A DNA stretch of 64,000 nucleotides, from contig OY756958.1 in NCBI GenBank assembly GCA_963580455.1, positions 17,000,501 to 17,064,500 of the forward strand, in the 5' to 3' direction. Positions 11,923-23,034 of this stretch are shown here, one piece after another; the first letter of the stretch is position 1; every line of letters starts with the position of its first letter. Under the pieces are notes generated by a model. It ran no database searches. It was not told the origin of the DNA and saw nothing but the letters and a program-made list of their open reading frames with translations. This DNA comes from Euonymus europaeus (lineage: Eukaryota; Streptophyta; Magnoliopsida; Celastrales; Celastraceae). Position numbers and translations under genes: made by a program.

Positions 11923-14014
11923 AGTAATACCCCAACCTAAATTACAGTAGAAATATTAGGGAATTTAGACTGACACAATTTATGAGAAAATGTGGACAAA
12001 ATTAGAATAAATATAGAAGAAAACCAAAATAAGTTCGAGGTAATTTTAATAAATTATACAAGGAAAATAAAATTTAAGAGCGCAAAAATCGCTTGAATTG
12101 GAGATGAAATGAATTTTCTATGAATTTGGGAAGTGGACATAAAAATATAATAATAAACACCACAATGGCAGAACTGTAAATATATATAGATATTTATCGT
12201 AGTTAACTGATAAGATGAGGGGTAGAATGGTCAAAAAAGAGAGAGGAAATAAACACAATATAAAACAAAATGGGGCACGGAAACCGAGAACGTAACCTAG
12301 AGAAAGAGAACGGCGGCAGACGGACAGACCGATTTCGGTGACGACGACGAAACACGAAGCCGCTGGTACTGGGAGGATGGCCATTGCGAGGGGAGTCGAT
12401 CGACACCATTTTCGTACAGCAAGAAGGAGATTTGGGCGTCGATTGGGGGAGAAGAACCCACGGCTGCCGTGAACTTCAAGGTCGGATTCTGTCGACCTCC
12501 GAACACCTTTCAGGTAACGTGATACGTCTATGAACTCGCCGAGCCATCGTCTACATTCCTATGTCAGCGATGATGGCCACCGTGCCCTGTTGGGTGGCGA
12601 CCCGATTGTGCAAACCGACGAGTCTGTTGACCCGCGCCTTGAGGAAGGAGATGAATAGCCGGGTCAACCTGACCCGGTTATCCTGGGCTGACCCGCTTAG
12701 CCTATTAGTTTAGGCAGCTGAGGCCCAATTGATTTAGGGCAACCATTAAAGGCCCAATTAATCTAACTATTTAAATATCATTTTATAAATAAATTGTAAG
12801 ATGTTTTGATGTAGTATTTTGGGTTTCAGGATGAATTCTTTCATAATAATTACCGATATCTAGGGAGAACGCGCTAAGGTAAATAGTACTCAACTGTATT
12901 ACGGAACTTTGTGATCTGTGAATTTTATGTGCTATTATTTGTATTGATTGTGATGTCTATTTGACTGTGTATGATGATAGTTTGTACTGATGGGATGTTT
13001 TCACGAGATCGAATTGATGATGACTTGAATAAATGTGAACTGTGATAAAAATGATTTTTTTATGTTATAGCTATATGTTCTGTTTGGTTACCATGACTGG
13101 ACGACAAAATTGTTATGATAGTCTCTGTAGAATGTGATGTGTAAGGTTATATGCTTGAATTGAATATGGTGATGAGACTGATATGATGATGGTTTTGGTG
13201 TTCTTGAAGGTGATGTGTTGCATATAATTTGCTGATATATTAATTATTGTTCATAAGCACAATGCATTGCATTACATGAAAAGGAAATGTTCGGTTTAAG
13301 GAAAAAATGTGTTTTTACGAACCAGGTATTACTGCTACAGGGAGGGTGTATGGAAAGGTTAAGGTTGAGGTATATCGGAAATGAAAATGAAAATAGAAAT
13401 GAGTTTCGATTGGAAATTGTTCTTTGGTAGAACGTTTAATTAAAGAAAAATCACGACCGGTTGCTCTGTAGCAGTTTACCCAGGTTAAGGGCCCGAGTAC
13501 TGGAAAAATGATTTAAATGACTGACTGATTTTCTAAGTATGAGATTCATGTGCATTCATACATAAGTATTACTTGCTGGGCCTCGACTCACTATGTTCCT
13601 TGATGCAGGTATTGATGTATCAAATTATTATGCCGAATTAGGAGTTGATGGCGTCGCCGTAGATCCATGAAGAAGATGCTCATGTAACGGAAGATTTATC
13701 AATTAAGTTTTACATTTATGTATGATCTTATAGTTAATAACTCTTATGTATGATAATAAATGTAGATTCAGGAATGAGGATGAAAAGAAAAAGATTCACA
13801 ATAGTATACTTAGATGATATTAATGTGATGTTAGTGATTAGTTGAAATATATATGATGATGCTCTTATTTCAGATTGGGTCAAATATATATATTGGTTGG
13901 AATTGCTTCTTGAAGTGGATCGGTTTTAAATATGGGGTGTTTTTATACTGTAAACTAAATAGCGTTCTGGACCACAAGCCCAGAATTTAGGGTTTCGTGG
14001 GATGGGGCGTTACA
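11923..14014 (+). repeat. 3' LTR of the LARD
   Basis: Partner of 204-2289. Its first base is A instead of T (AGTAATACC), so the terminal TG is mutated. It ends GGCGTTACA just before the TSD at 14015. Confidence 0.93.
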
Positions 14015-14019
14015 GAATG
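14015..14019. repeat. Target-site duplication GAATG (right)
   Basis: Exact copy of 199-203. Confidence 0.93.
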
Positions 14020-15409
14020 CCATTGAGAATTGCATTGGGTTTTTGGAGAAAGTACAAGAATTGATGGATTTGAAAAGAATATTGTTTGAAGAAGCTAAAG
14101 GCTTGTCCAAGGAAGTCAACATTATTCGAGGTTACTATTAGAGGCCTAGTCCAAACCACACTATACAATACGTTTTGTAATATGACGTGGAGGATGTACC
14201 ATAAGTTGCTACACCAAAGCCAATGAGAAACCCTTTATACACAAGTGACAAGGATATGCCATGGACATATAAGGTTGAAGCTAGTAGAACCAAAGAGGAA
14301 ACAAAAGACAATATCTCTTGTGTTAACAGAGTAACTCTTAGTGGGAGATGTTATATAGAAAATGAGCAAGACAGAAGACCAGTAATAGATCTACAAGCAT
14401 AATGCAAAAGGAAGGGGAAGGCCAAACGAGGAGTGGAAGGGTCAATCCCTATCTCAATGGAAGGTCGTTTTGAAGTTTCAAATCAAACAAAGAAGGTTGT
14501 AATTAATATTGAAGTGCAAGAGTTCTTCAAGATCACTCTATATAATGAGTACATGATAGTAGATCATTTGAAGAAAGCTCCAACAAATATTTTGATTTTA
14601 GAGCTAATAATGGGTTCTGAACCACATCGACAAATTTTACTTAGAATGCTGAATCAGGCTTATATGCTGGATAAATTCCCTAGAGACTATTTTGATGGAA
14701 TTTTGGGAAATGTATAAGATTCCCCTTTGTCATCTTTTACTGAAGATGATATTTTACCTGAGGGGATAGGGCAATGCAAAGCTTTGCATATTTCAGCTAT
14801 GTCTTATGGCAACAGATTAGGGAGCATTCTAGTGGATAATGGATCATCGCTCAATATCTTACCAAAAGAAAATCTTGAAAAGTGACTTGTTGATAGGACT
14901 TATCTTAATTAAGTACCAATGGTAGGAAGGGCGTTTGATGGGAGCCGCAGAGAAATCATGGGAGAAATTGAACCATTGGAGGTTTCAAGCTTAACTTTGA
15001 ACGTACCATTTGTGGTTATGGACATTTTGCCCACTTACAATTGTTTGTTGGGGTGACCTTGGATTCACACTACGAGAGCTTTCAATCATCATTGCACCAT
15101 ATGCTCAAGTTTGCTCATAATGGAAGGATTTATATGGTGAAAGGCCAATCTGAATGGATGGTTACTAGCTGGTCTAGTGATTCTCACATTGATGCTCCAT
15201 TGACAAGGATTGAAAGATCATTCATGTCTTTTGAAATTGCAAGTGCTTACTATGCAAAAGATGGACTATATCCATTAAAGCAACAATTATCAAAGATAAC
15301 AAAAAGCATTGCTGCATTTATGTTGAAAAAGAGGTTTTGCCAAGAGAAGACCTCGAGCAAAATCGACAAGGAATCAAAAAAGGCAATGGAATTAGTGAAG
15401 CACTTTTAA
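14020..15409 (+). pseudogene. T1 gag C-terminus and protease remnant (Tat-lineage gypsy)
   Basis: The reading frame opens with the IENCIGF stretch typical of the region between gag and protease in plant Tat elements. It runs on through 14433-14717 without a stop. Past a stop, the protease core VDNGSSLNIL lies at about 14832-14861; DNG replaces the usual DTG/DSG, as is common in Tat elements. LPTYNCLLG (near 15031-15057), a well-conserved sequence of the protease C-terminus, follows. At least four in-frame stops break the frame, including those at 14138, 14400, 14715 and 14883. The protease would process the polyprotein; this copy cannot be functional. Confidence 0.75.
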
Positions 15410-16169
15410 CGCTAATGTATGGGATATAAGTCAACCAAGGCTGATAAGAATAGCGAATAGGCAGAAAAGCAGGCAAGGAGGGTCAATCGCCTTGAAGGAA
15501 AGGAGTTGGAGATCAAGAATGAAAAATTCCCTAGCTTTATTATACTTTTGTTTATGGATGGATGCACAACAAAATGGAAATTTTGATAAATTTATGTTAT
15601 CAATTGGAGGAGTGTCAAGTTGTTGTTGTGGAGGAGGAATAGGGTTAGGTCAATGGATATCACTTCATCATCTCATGCCCCCAGGCTTCTGGCTTAGCAA
15701 CGGACCCCACTATCTCTTAGGAACTTACAAGAGTAATCCCAAGTGCATTTCCATCATTAGTCTAGCTCATGACTTTCATGCTTTACTTTATCTCAAATAA
15801 ATTTTATAGTATGGTGATTGCATGTTTTCACTTCAGTATCACTTCCTATCATGAATTAAAACAAAAATCGATAGTTATCCATATTTATTCATCTTTGCTT
15901 CCATTCGTTCTCACCTCAATTCAACTCTCATACACTTCTTTAATAGGATTAAAATGACGATAACGAAGAGGATGAACTTAACATACCAAATTTTGATGCA
16001 CCCATTAGCAATATTGGCTATGATAAAGAGGAAGAAGTAGAGATTTTACCTTAAATGATAACCAACTCAGTCAAGAAAAGAAAACAATACAACCATACCA
16101 AGAGGAAACTAAAGTCGTGAATTTAGGAACTAAAACAGAAAAAGAAGTCAAAATAAGAGCTACTTTTGT
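15410..16169 (+). pseudogene. T1 spacer between protease and RT, heavily decayed
   Basis: The two ORFs here (15492-15800 and 15769-15957) match nothing recognisable. An acidic stretch, DDNEEDELNIPNF, near 15955-15995 sits where Tat elements carry an acidic linker before the RT. The rest looks like decayed linker or a small foreign insertion that cannot be delimited. Confidence 0.4.
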
Positions 16170-16562
16170 GAGGGAAAAACAAAAAGAAGTTGATAGATAT
16201 GTTGCATAATTACCAAGATGTCTTCACATGGTCATATCGAGACATGCCTGGTCTTGATATCAATATTATTGTTTGTAAGTTTCCATTGATACCGAAATGT
16301 ATTCCTGTGAAATCAAAGTTGAGAAGGTTGAAAATAGACATGCTTTTAAAAATAAGAGATTAAGTGAAGAAACAATTTGATGCTGGGTTTTTAGCAATGG
16401 TGCAATATACTAAATGGGTGGAAAATATTGTATTGATCCCTGAAAAGGATGGCAAAGTTCAGATATGCATTTACTATAGGGAGCTCAATCATGTAAGCTC
16501 GAAGGATAATTTTTCTCTCCCTCATATCGATGTCTTGGTGAAAAATATAGTCCGACATTCAA
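16170..16562 (+). pseudogene. T1 reverse transcriptase, N-terminal part
   Basis: DVFTWSYRDMPGLD near 16220-16261 is the conserved lead-in to RT in Tat elements. It is followed by QFDAGFLAMVQYTKWVENIV and CIYYRELN, equivalent to the usual CVDYRDLN block. The frame holds a stop at about 16361 and is interrupted at 16562 by insertion of T5. The reading continues at 21542. Confidence 0.82.
16558..16562. repeat. Target-site duplication TTCAA (left) of T5
   Basis: TTCAA precedes the T5 LTR and is repeated at 21542-21546, inside the T1 RT codons. Confidence 0.92.
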
Positions 16563-18171
16563 TGTAATATTTCTGAACTTTAAATAGGGCTACATAAATA
16601 AACAAATAGATTTAATAAATAAATAAATAGGATTAAGGGCTGGGTACGGGAAGGTTGAGGTAACACATAGAGAAAGTGAGGGTAAAAATGTAAATAGAAT
16701 AATATCACCCAATTAGGAAATAAAAGTAAATACAAAGGTAAAAGAAAAGGGGAGGGGGAGGCACGCCAACCAAAAAAAAAGAAAGAAAGAAAACCCTATT
16801 GGAGGGCGGTGGCGACGGAAAGGCGGAATCCTGCAGCGGCGACCGTTCGCGAAGGTGAGGGCACGGGAAGGACGAGCTCGGTGCCAGGAAGCTGGAGGTA
16901 CGACTTTCGGACGGAACCGGAACTATTCAGGCCACCAAATGAGGAGGAGAATGCACGGCCACCGGAAGCTTCGACGTCAAAATCCGGGCACGTCCGACCA
17001 CGAAACAGGTAACCGACGATGGACTCACCGTACCGCCACCTACCGTCCTCTGCCTGTCGTGCCCCTCACCGGGCGGTTTCCGGTGATGACCCGGGAGTGA
17101 GACCCATACGGGTCTGTGTTCATGGGAGCAGAGACGGAACTGGGTCAAGCCGACCCGGTTGGGTTTTGGCAGACCCGGTTCAGGTAAATTAAATTAGATA
17201 ATTTTATTTAATTATAAATATTAATTAAATTGGTATATTGGAATTTCAGGAAGAGGCTAATTCACTAGTAATTTAAAGGGGAGTTTTGGGGAAAGCTAAC
17301 TAAGGTAAGTAATAATTCACTGTGTTATGGAATTACTGTGATGTATTGTATTGTGGTGTGGTGTGTGAATATGGTGATATTATGGTGATAGATGTGATAC
17401 TTACTGACATGTCATGCATTCCATCATGTAATAAATGGTTAAAGGAATGATGTAATGTTTTTTAAGGACCTGGTACGATCACTACAGAGGGGGTGTACTG
17501 GCATGTGACTGTTGAGGTATATGAAAAGGTGAAAGAAGGAAATTTTTCTTATGAAAAGAGTTCTCTGGTAGAACAAAAAGGTAAAATCCCGACCGGTTGC
17601 TCTGTAGTGGTTTGCCAAGGTTAGGGCCCAAGTACCGGAAAAGATGATTTAAATGACAATAGTTCTAATTGAGAATCATGTGCATGCATGCATAATTATT
17701 GCTTGCTGAGCCCTGGCTCACTAAATTCCATGACACAGGTAATGAATTCACAGAAGAGTATGCTGATGTAGATCTTGATGTTGGTGTTGCGGATCCGTGA
17801 CGAAGATGTTCATGTGTCAGGAGTTGGTGCTTAGTTTCAAATTAAAGAATAAACGAGAGGAGAGAAAATAGTTTAATATTTTTATTATTATGATGAAATT
17901 TTGCCTAATTTATTAGTTGTTGGACGGAAATAAGTGCTTTTACGCGGATTTGGAAATCTTGAATATTATCGGTTCTTATTAAATATGTGATGAACGTGAC
18001 TGTTGCGGTATTAATTCTGGTTAATGAATGTGGGAGATGAATTTATTTGATATATATTATTATGTAGGTATATATGTATGAACGGGGGCGGTCTGATGAT
18101 AAATGTTAGTTATGGATAGCGTTCCGTATAATAGTCTAATATTGGAATATAAGAGAGGACGGGGCGTTACA
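16563..18171 (+). repeat. 5' LTR of T5
   Basis: The LTR runs from TGTAATATTTC to GGGGCGTTACA. A GC-rich island at 16800-17110 mimics ORFs on both strands. The block around 17588-17650 (CCCGACCGGTTGCTCTGTAG) is shared with the LARD LTR. The last 494 bp align without gaps to 21048-21541, with about 10 differences by eye (about 2%). Confidence 0.92.
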
Positions 18172-18173
18172 GT

Positions 18174-18184
18174 TGGTATCAGAG
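18174..18184 (+). other. Primer-binding site of T5 (tRNA-Met)
   Basis: TGGTATCAGAG starts two bases after the LTR end and is a perfect match to the plant initiator-Met primer site. Confidence 0.88.
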
Positions 18185-18372
18185 GACAACAGTCCTATAA
18201 TAAGTAGGTGATTGAAACCAATAAATATTAGGATTTGTAGAGACACATGGGCGTCTAGGACTCGCGCAACCAGCATCAAGTAAGTGTACCTTGTTACTTA
18301 TTTTATGCTATTTTATTAATGGTGCATGCTGGGATGTATTGACATGAGTTAACTAACTATACTTGTGTCTGT

Positions 18373-18804
18373 GTGATCTGTTTTGCTACAACCCTAGGAA
18401 TAGGTATTGATGGTTTTGTGTGTTCTTTACTAGTAATGGATTGTGGATGGTTCAGGTTAGATATGGTGAAAACGAGGAAAGTGTTGAGGGGTAGGATCCT
18501 CAGTAGGGGGCCGAAGGAGTACTACAGCCTTAAGAGAGAACCCACCTGGTCGACCGAGAGTTATGTGGAGTTTTTGACAGGAGTGCTGAAATCTCTTGAG
18601 ACTGAATATGTGCTACCGCCAACATCGAAAGTAAAGCTACTACTAAGCAAAATGACTGTAGGTGAGGTCACGCTTCTGAAAATGATGTGGAAGAGTCTGA
18701 AGAGGCAATCAAGTGTGGGAAGCAATCTGTTTGAGGCATTGATATGCATGTATAAGGCATACTACCAATATAAGTCTCTTAGGGTAGTAGTTGAAGGAAT
18801 ATGA
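18373..18804 (+). CDS. Unknown 143-aa ORF between primer site and gag of T5
   Basis: The ORF lies in the T5 leader, 190 bp after the primer-binding site and 390 bp before gag. The first 30 residues are hydrophobic and probably not real coding. From about residue 31 (the methionine of MVKTRKVLRG) the protein is basic and leucine-rich with no recognised domain. Most chromoviruses have no gene here. It may be an extra leader ORF, the 5' exon of a spliced gag, or chance. A minus-strand ORF at 18561-18749 is its shadow. No conserved motif could be named. Confidence 0.35.
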   Translation: MICFATTLGIGIDGFVCSLLVMDCGWFRLDMVKTRKVLRGRILSRGPKEYYSLKREPTWSTESYVEFLTGVLKSLETEYVLPPTSKVKLLLSKMTVGEVTLLKMMWKSLKRQSSVGSNLFEALICMYKAYYQYKSLRVVVEGI

Positions 18805-19190
18805 ACGTAATGGAAGGAAGAGTATTGATTAGGGATTTTAGATTCAAGAAGAACCAGTAATAAAACGTCTATGCTATTAGTGATATTAGTGGAACAAATA
18901 AAGTTGGAATGCATAGGAATGATTGGATTAACAAACATTTAATGTTATTGGGAATAAATTGATTACTTAAATTGAATTTAATTCCATTTTATTATTATTA
19001 TCATTATTTTTGTTTTGTTGGTGTTATCCGTTTCTTTGTGCCTCTTTTAGTTATGACTTATGTTATGTACTTGTTTGAGGTGTTTGGGGTTGGCATACAT
19101 GCGGAATGATTAATGATTATGTTGTGAAGTGTTACATGTATAGTATGATATAAATGGATGGATAGAATGAACTATGTATGTATACACTAA

Positions 19191-19994
19191 ATGTGTTGTG
19201 CTTACGGAATGTATGTAAACAGCAAAATGAATTGCAGCGGGTTTGTTAGGAGGAATGACAATGATCGTGAGGGGATTGTGAACGAGCAAAGCACGACTAA
19301 TAAGGGACAAGGTGCTACGGCCTCCAGAAGTAACGAAGTAGGGAATCAAGAAATGATGGCCCGCATGCTGGATATGATGCAACAACAACAACAGCAACAT
19401 GCAGAGCAGATGCAAAGACTCATAAAGGTGCAACAGCGACCCCATCAAAGGGTGGACACTATTGAAAGGTTTCAAAAGCTTAACCCAAAGGAGTTCGCAG
19501 GTGGTATTGATCCAGCAATGGCTGAAGAATGGATACGATCACTAGAGGTTATTTTCGAACATCTGGGACTGACAGATGCTGAGAAGATACAATGTGCCAC
19601 TTTCATGCTAACCACACACGCACGTGACTGGTGGGATGGGGCCAAGATAGTGGTGAACGGAGTCAACCTCACATGGGAGAAGTTTAAAGAGATGTTTGAT
19701 AGCAAATATTTTTCTAAGGATATAAAGGATAGGAAGGTTAAGGAGTTTCTAGAACTCAAACAAGGAAGCATGACGGTTGTGGAGTTGGTGCGGAAATTTG
19801 AACAGGGGTGTAGGTTTGTTCCTTTTCTGGCGGAAAATGCAGAATTGAAGAAGGATCACTTTTTGCGGACATTGAACCCCAGAGTTAAGAGCATGGTGAG
19901 AATGACTGCTGCAGCAACATATGAAGACATGGTGAACAAAGCTATGATGGCGGAGGAGGATCAGAAAGACATTGTGAAGGATATCCAGCGATAG
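19191..19994 (+). CDS. gag: T5 Gag capsid protein (267 aa, C-terminally frameshifted)
   Basis: Gag forms the virus-like particle that packages element RNA in the cytoplasm. A glutamine-rich run (QQQQQQH, about residues 65-71) precedes the retrotransposon-gag domain at about residues 90-235. Landmarks are FAGGIDPAMAEEWIRSLE, ARDWWDG, FKEMFDSKYF and VRKFEQGCRFVP. The methionine at 19224 or 19353 could also be the true start, because the first residues look like leader. The ORF ends at a TAG at 19992. The CCHC knuckle that belongs to Gag follows about 160 bp later (20151), so the frame is broken after the capsid domain. The four minus-strand ORFs over this region are shadows. Confidence 0.85.
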   Translation: MCCAYGMYVNSKMNCSGFVRRNDNDREGIVNEQSTTNKGQGATASRSNEVGNQEMMARMLDMMQQQQQQHAEQMQRLIKVQQRPHQRVDTIERFQKLNPKEFAGGIDPAMAEEWIRSLEVIFEHLGLTDAEKIQCATFMLTTHARDWWDGAKIVVNGVNLTWEKFKEMFDSKYFSKDIKDRKVKEFLELKQGSMTVVELVRKFEQGCRFVPFLAENAELKKDHFLRTLNPRVKSMVRMTAAATYEDMVNKAMMAEEDQKDIVKDIQR

Positions 19995-20150
19995 AGACAG
20001 ATAAGCAAGGTAGTTATTCCTAGTAAGCCAATGAGACAATGGAGTTCTACGGAGTGAAGTGCTAATGAAAGATGCGGCAAGAAACAAAGAACGATGGCAG
20101 AAACAACAACAACCAATGTGGTGAGGACAAGGGCGGATAATCGACCAATG

Positions 20151-20186
20151 TGCACTAAATGCAACAAGGCGCATACTGGAGAATGT
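20151..20186 (+). other. CCHC zinc knuckle of T5 Gag
   Basis: [12 protein letters not shown] fits the nucleocapsid pattern C-x2-C-x3-H-x3-C, one residue short of the usual C-x2-C-x4-H-x4-C between each pair. It is in a different frame from the protease that follows, so a frameshift lies near 20190-20200. Confidence 0.72.
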
Positions 20187-21047
20187 TTGGAGGGATCCAT
20201 AAGAAGGTGCCAGCTAGGGTGTTTGCGATGACACAGAACCAGGCAGATCAGGAGGAAGCTGCGGCAATAAGTGGTAACGCGTCTATCTCTGGACTTATTG
20301 TATACACTCTGATTGATTCTAGTGCTACACATTCTTTTATTGCAAGTTCAATAGTAAAACGATTAGGAGTGCTGCCTGAAAACATAGCTATAGGATATTC
20401 TGTTTCTCTACCCTCTGGTGAATTGATAGAGTCTAACCAGGTAGTAAAGAACTGTCCTATACAAATCGAGAACAAGATCTTGGTTGCGGATTTGATAGTA
20501 TTGCGTCTGGAAGAGTTTGAAATAATACTGGGGATGGATTGGTTAGCTAAGTACCATGCCATTATTGATTGTAAGAAGAGAAAGGTAGAGTTAGTATCAG
20601 CTGAAGGAGAACAATTGGAGTTTAGGGCTGGTGTGAGGAAGAAACAGATGGTAGTCATTTCAGTAATGAAGGCTAGAAAGTTCCTGAATGGGGGGTGTAT
20701 CGGGTATTTAGCTAGTGTGATCGTAACTAAGAATGAATCGTCAACAAGGGTGGAGGATATTGCAGTGGTGAAGGACTATCCTGAGGTATTTCCAGATAAT
20801 TTGACCATCTTACCACCAAACAGGGAGATTAATTTTGAAATTAATTTAGAACCTGGTACGGCTCCAATATCAAGAGCACCATACAGGATGGCACCAACAG
20901 AATTAAAGGAATTGAAAGTACAGTTGGAGGAATTAATAGAAAAAGGGTTTATTCGGCCAAGTCATTCGCCTTGGGGAGCTCCGGTGCTATTTGTTAAGAA
21001 GAAGGATGGCTCCTTGAGACTATGTATTGATTATAGGGAATTGAATA
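20187..21047 (+). pseudogene. pol: T5 protease and truncated reverse transcriptase
   Basis: The open frame covers 20159-21079. The protease active site reads [10 protein letters not shown] (20311-20340), with serine in place of the glycine of the catalytic DSG/DTG, so the enzyme is probably dead. The conserved aspartic-protease end [19 protein letters not shown] lies at about 20523-20579. RT begins with [46 protein letters not shown] and [11 protein letters not shown]. It is cut at 21047, before the palm domain and the YVDD box. The last residues of the ORF are LTR-derived. Confidence 0.87.
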
Positions 21048-21541
21048 ATGTGCATGCATGCATAATTATTGCTTGCTGAGCCCTGGCTCACTAAATTCCA
21101 TGACACAGGTAATGAATTCACAGAAGAGTATGCTGATGTAGATCTTGATGTTGGTGTTGCGGATCCGTGACGAAGATGCTCATGTGTCAGGAGTTGGTGC
21201 TTAGTTTCAAATTAAAGAATAAACGAGAGGAGAGAAAATAGTTTAATATTTTTATTATTATGATGAAATTTTGCCTAATTTATTAGTTGTTGGACGAAAA
21301 TAAGTGCTTTTACGCGGATTTGGAAATCTTGAATATTATCGGTTCTTATTAAATATGTGAAGAACGTGACTGTTGCGGTATTAATTCTGGTTAATGAATG
21401 TGGGAGATGAATTTATTTAATATATATTATTATGTAGGTATATATGTATGAACATGGGCGGTCTGATGATAAATGTTAGTTATGGGTAGCATTCCGTATA
21501 ATAGTCTAATATTGGAATATAAAAGAGGACGAGGCGTTACA
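21048..21541 (+). repeat. Partial 3' LTR of T5 (494 bp)
   Basis: Gapless match to 17678-18171. The junction with RT falls at ATGTGCATGCATGC, where RT reads AATAATG and the LTR reads AATCATG. A short shared sequence may have guided the deletion. Confidence 0.93.
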
Positions 21542-22625
21542 TTCAACTTTTTCCTTCATGGATGGGTTTTCAGGATATAATCAAATAAAAATAGCACCAA
21601 AAGATCACAAGAAAGCAATTTTATTACCCTATGGGGAACCTTATGCTATAAAATCAGGTCGTTTGGTTATTAGAATGTCGGTGCTACTTACCAAGGGCCA
21701 TGGTCACTTTGTTTCATGACATGATGCATAAGGAGATTGAAGTACATGTCAATGATATGATAAAAAAAATCCAAGGAGGGTGAGAATCATTGTGAATCTC
21801 CAAAAGTTGTTTGATTAGTTACGAAAACATCAATTGAAATTAAAATAGCCAAGTGCACATTTGGGGCAACCTCAAGGAAATTGCTAGGCTTATTGTAAGT
21901 AGAAGGGTAATTGATGTAGATCCTAACAAAGTGAAGGAGATCTTGGAGATGCCTCCCCCTTACATAAAAAGCAAAGTTAGGGGATTCCTAAGAAGGTTGA
22001 ATTATATTGCTCGATTTATTTTGCAATTAACGGCTACTTGTGAACTTATTTTTAAATTGCTGGATAAGAGCAACTCAATTGAATGGAATGTAGATCGCCA
22101 AGTGGCGTTTGAAAAGATAAAGCAATATTTAAATAGTCCTCCAGTGTTAATGCTCCCTGTGGTTGGTAGACCACTTATCATCTATTTAATCATCTCAAAG
22201 AGTTCAATGGAATATGAACTTGGAAAACATGATTCTTCAAGAAGGATAGAGCATGAAATCTACTACATATGCAAGAACTTTATGAGTTGTGAAGTGAATT
22301 ATTCGATGTTGGAGGAAACTTGTTGCTCGCTATTTTAGGCTTCACATCGTCTTAGATAGTGCATGCTTTATCACACTACATGGTTGATTTTTAGGATGGA
22401 TCCTATCAAATACATTTTTTAGATGTTGTCACTTTTAGGAAATATTTCTAAGTGGTAGATGTTGCTTTCAAAATATGATATTTTGTATGTCACACGAAAA
22501 GCGATAAAAGGCAGTGCAATAGTGGATGGACAGTTGATGATTCTTAGTCAATGAATTTGGGATTCCTAGATATCCATGTCATGGCAGTATCGAAAGAGAA
22601 GCGGGACCAGATAAACTTAAAAAAT
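21542..22625 (+). pseudogene. T1 reverse transcriptase (rest) and first RNase H
   Basis: SFMDGFSGYNQIKIAPKDHK (21549-21608), the conserved RT palm block of Tat elements, continues directly from the T1 frame at 16562. The catalytic YVDD region near 21740 is degraded to VNDM. The RT thumb/RNase H boundary reads CTFGATSRKLLG (with a frameshift) and then RGFLRRLNYIARFILQLTAT. The 21853-22338 ORF holds most of this, ending in the RNase H segment FMSCEVNYSMLEETCCSL. Stops and frameshifts make it non-functional. Confidence 0.85.
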
Positions 22626-23034
22626 TGACTATGTTGTTTGTTGGAGCTTCTAATGTCATAGGATACAAAATTGGGACAACATTGATATCACCCGAGGAAA
22701 ATGTTGTCTAGTTCAATGCTAGGTTATATTTTGAATGTACCAAAAATGTGGTTGAGTATGAAGCATGCACAATGGGGATCCAAGCTGCTATTAACATGGG
22801 GATCAAAAGGCTATAGGTCTATGAGGATTTTAAATTGGTGGTTAGGTAATTGGCTGATGAATGGAAAGCTAAAGATGGTAAACTCATCCCATACCATTAG
22901 CACGTCAAAAAGATAATCAAGTTTTTCAACTGTATCGAGTTTGACCATATTCCAAGAGAAGAAAATCAAATAGTGGACGCTTTAGCAACTTTGGCAGCAA
23001 TGTTTGATGTAGACCTAAAAGAAAAATGGTAATG
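22626..23034 (+). pseudogene. T1 second (archaeal-type) RNase H
   Basis: Fragments such as GASNVIGYKIGTTLISPEE, VVEYEACTMGIQAAINMG and, near 22945-23010, DHIPREENQIVDALATLAAM follow the order of the extra RNase H domain found between RNase H and integrase in Tat-lineage elements. The frame contains several stops. Confidence 0.72.

Larger units (their letters stand above)
204..14014 (+). mobile_element. LARD-type non-autonomous LTR retrotransposon, 13.8 kb with nested insertions
   Basis: The element has two LTRs of 2086 and 2092 bp. A primer-binding site follows the first and a purine tract precedes the second, and a perfect GAATG TSD flanks both ends. The interior has no gag, protease, RT or integrase motif in any frame. 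About 5.4 kb of the interior is later insertions: a solo LTR at 3643 and a truncated LTR plus duplication at 7764-10994. The original internal region was therefore about 4.2 kb. A long non-coding interior with large LTRs is the definition of a LARD. Its LTRs share sequence blocks with those of T5 (16563), which suggests mobilisation by a T5-like chromovirus. Confidence 0.88.
16563..21541 (+). mobile_element. T5: chromovirus-type Ty3/gypsy, 3' deleted, TSD TTCAA
   Basis: A 1609-bp 5' LTR, a tRNA-Met primer site, a leader ORF, gag, a CCHC knuckle, protease and the start of RT are followed abruptly at 21048 by the last 494 bp of the LTR. Everything from mid-RT to mid-3' LTR is missing. Both ends are sealed by a perfect TTCAA TSD, so the deletion came after integration, or an already deleted cDNA integrated. 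RT motifs such as [19 protein letters not shown] place it with the Tekay/Del-type chromoviruses. Confidence 0.9.

Noticed and set aside
15492..15957. Two ORFs with a cysteine run (CCCGGG) in T1
   Set aside because: They occupy the decayed linker between protease and RT and are not in the T1 frame order. No support for an independent gene.
16809..17148. ORFs on both strands in the T5 LTR
   Set aside because: Same kind of GC-rich LTR island, with no recognisable protein.
19110..20332. Four minus-strand ORFs over T5 gag
   Set aside because: Shadows of gag and protease on the other strand; low-complexity leucine/histidine-rich.
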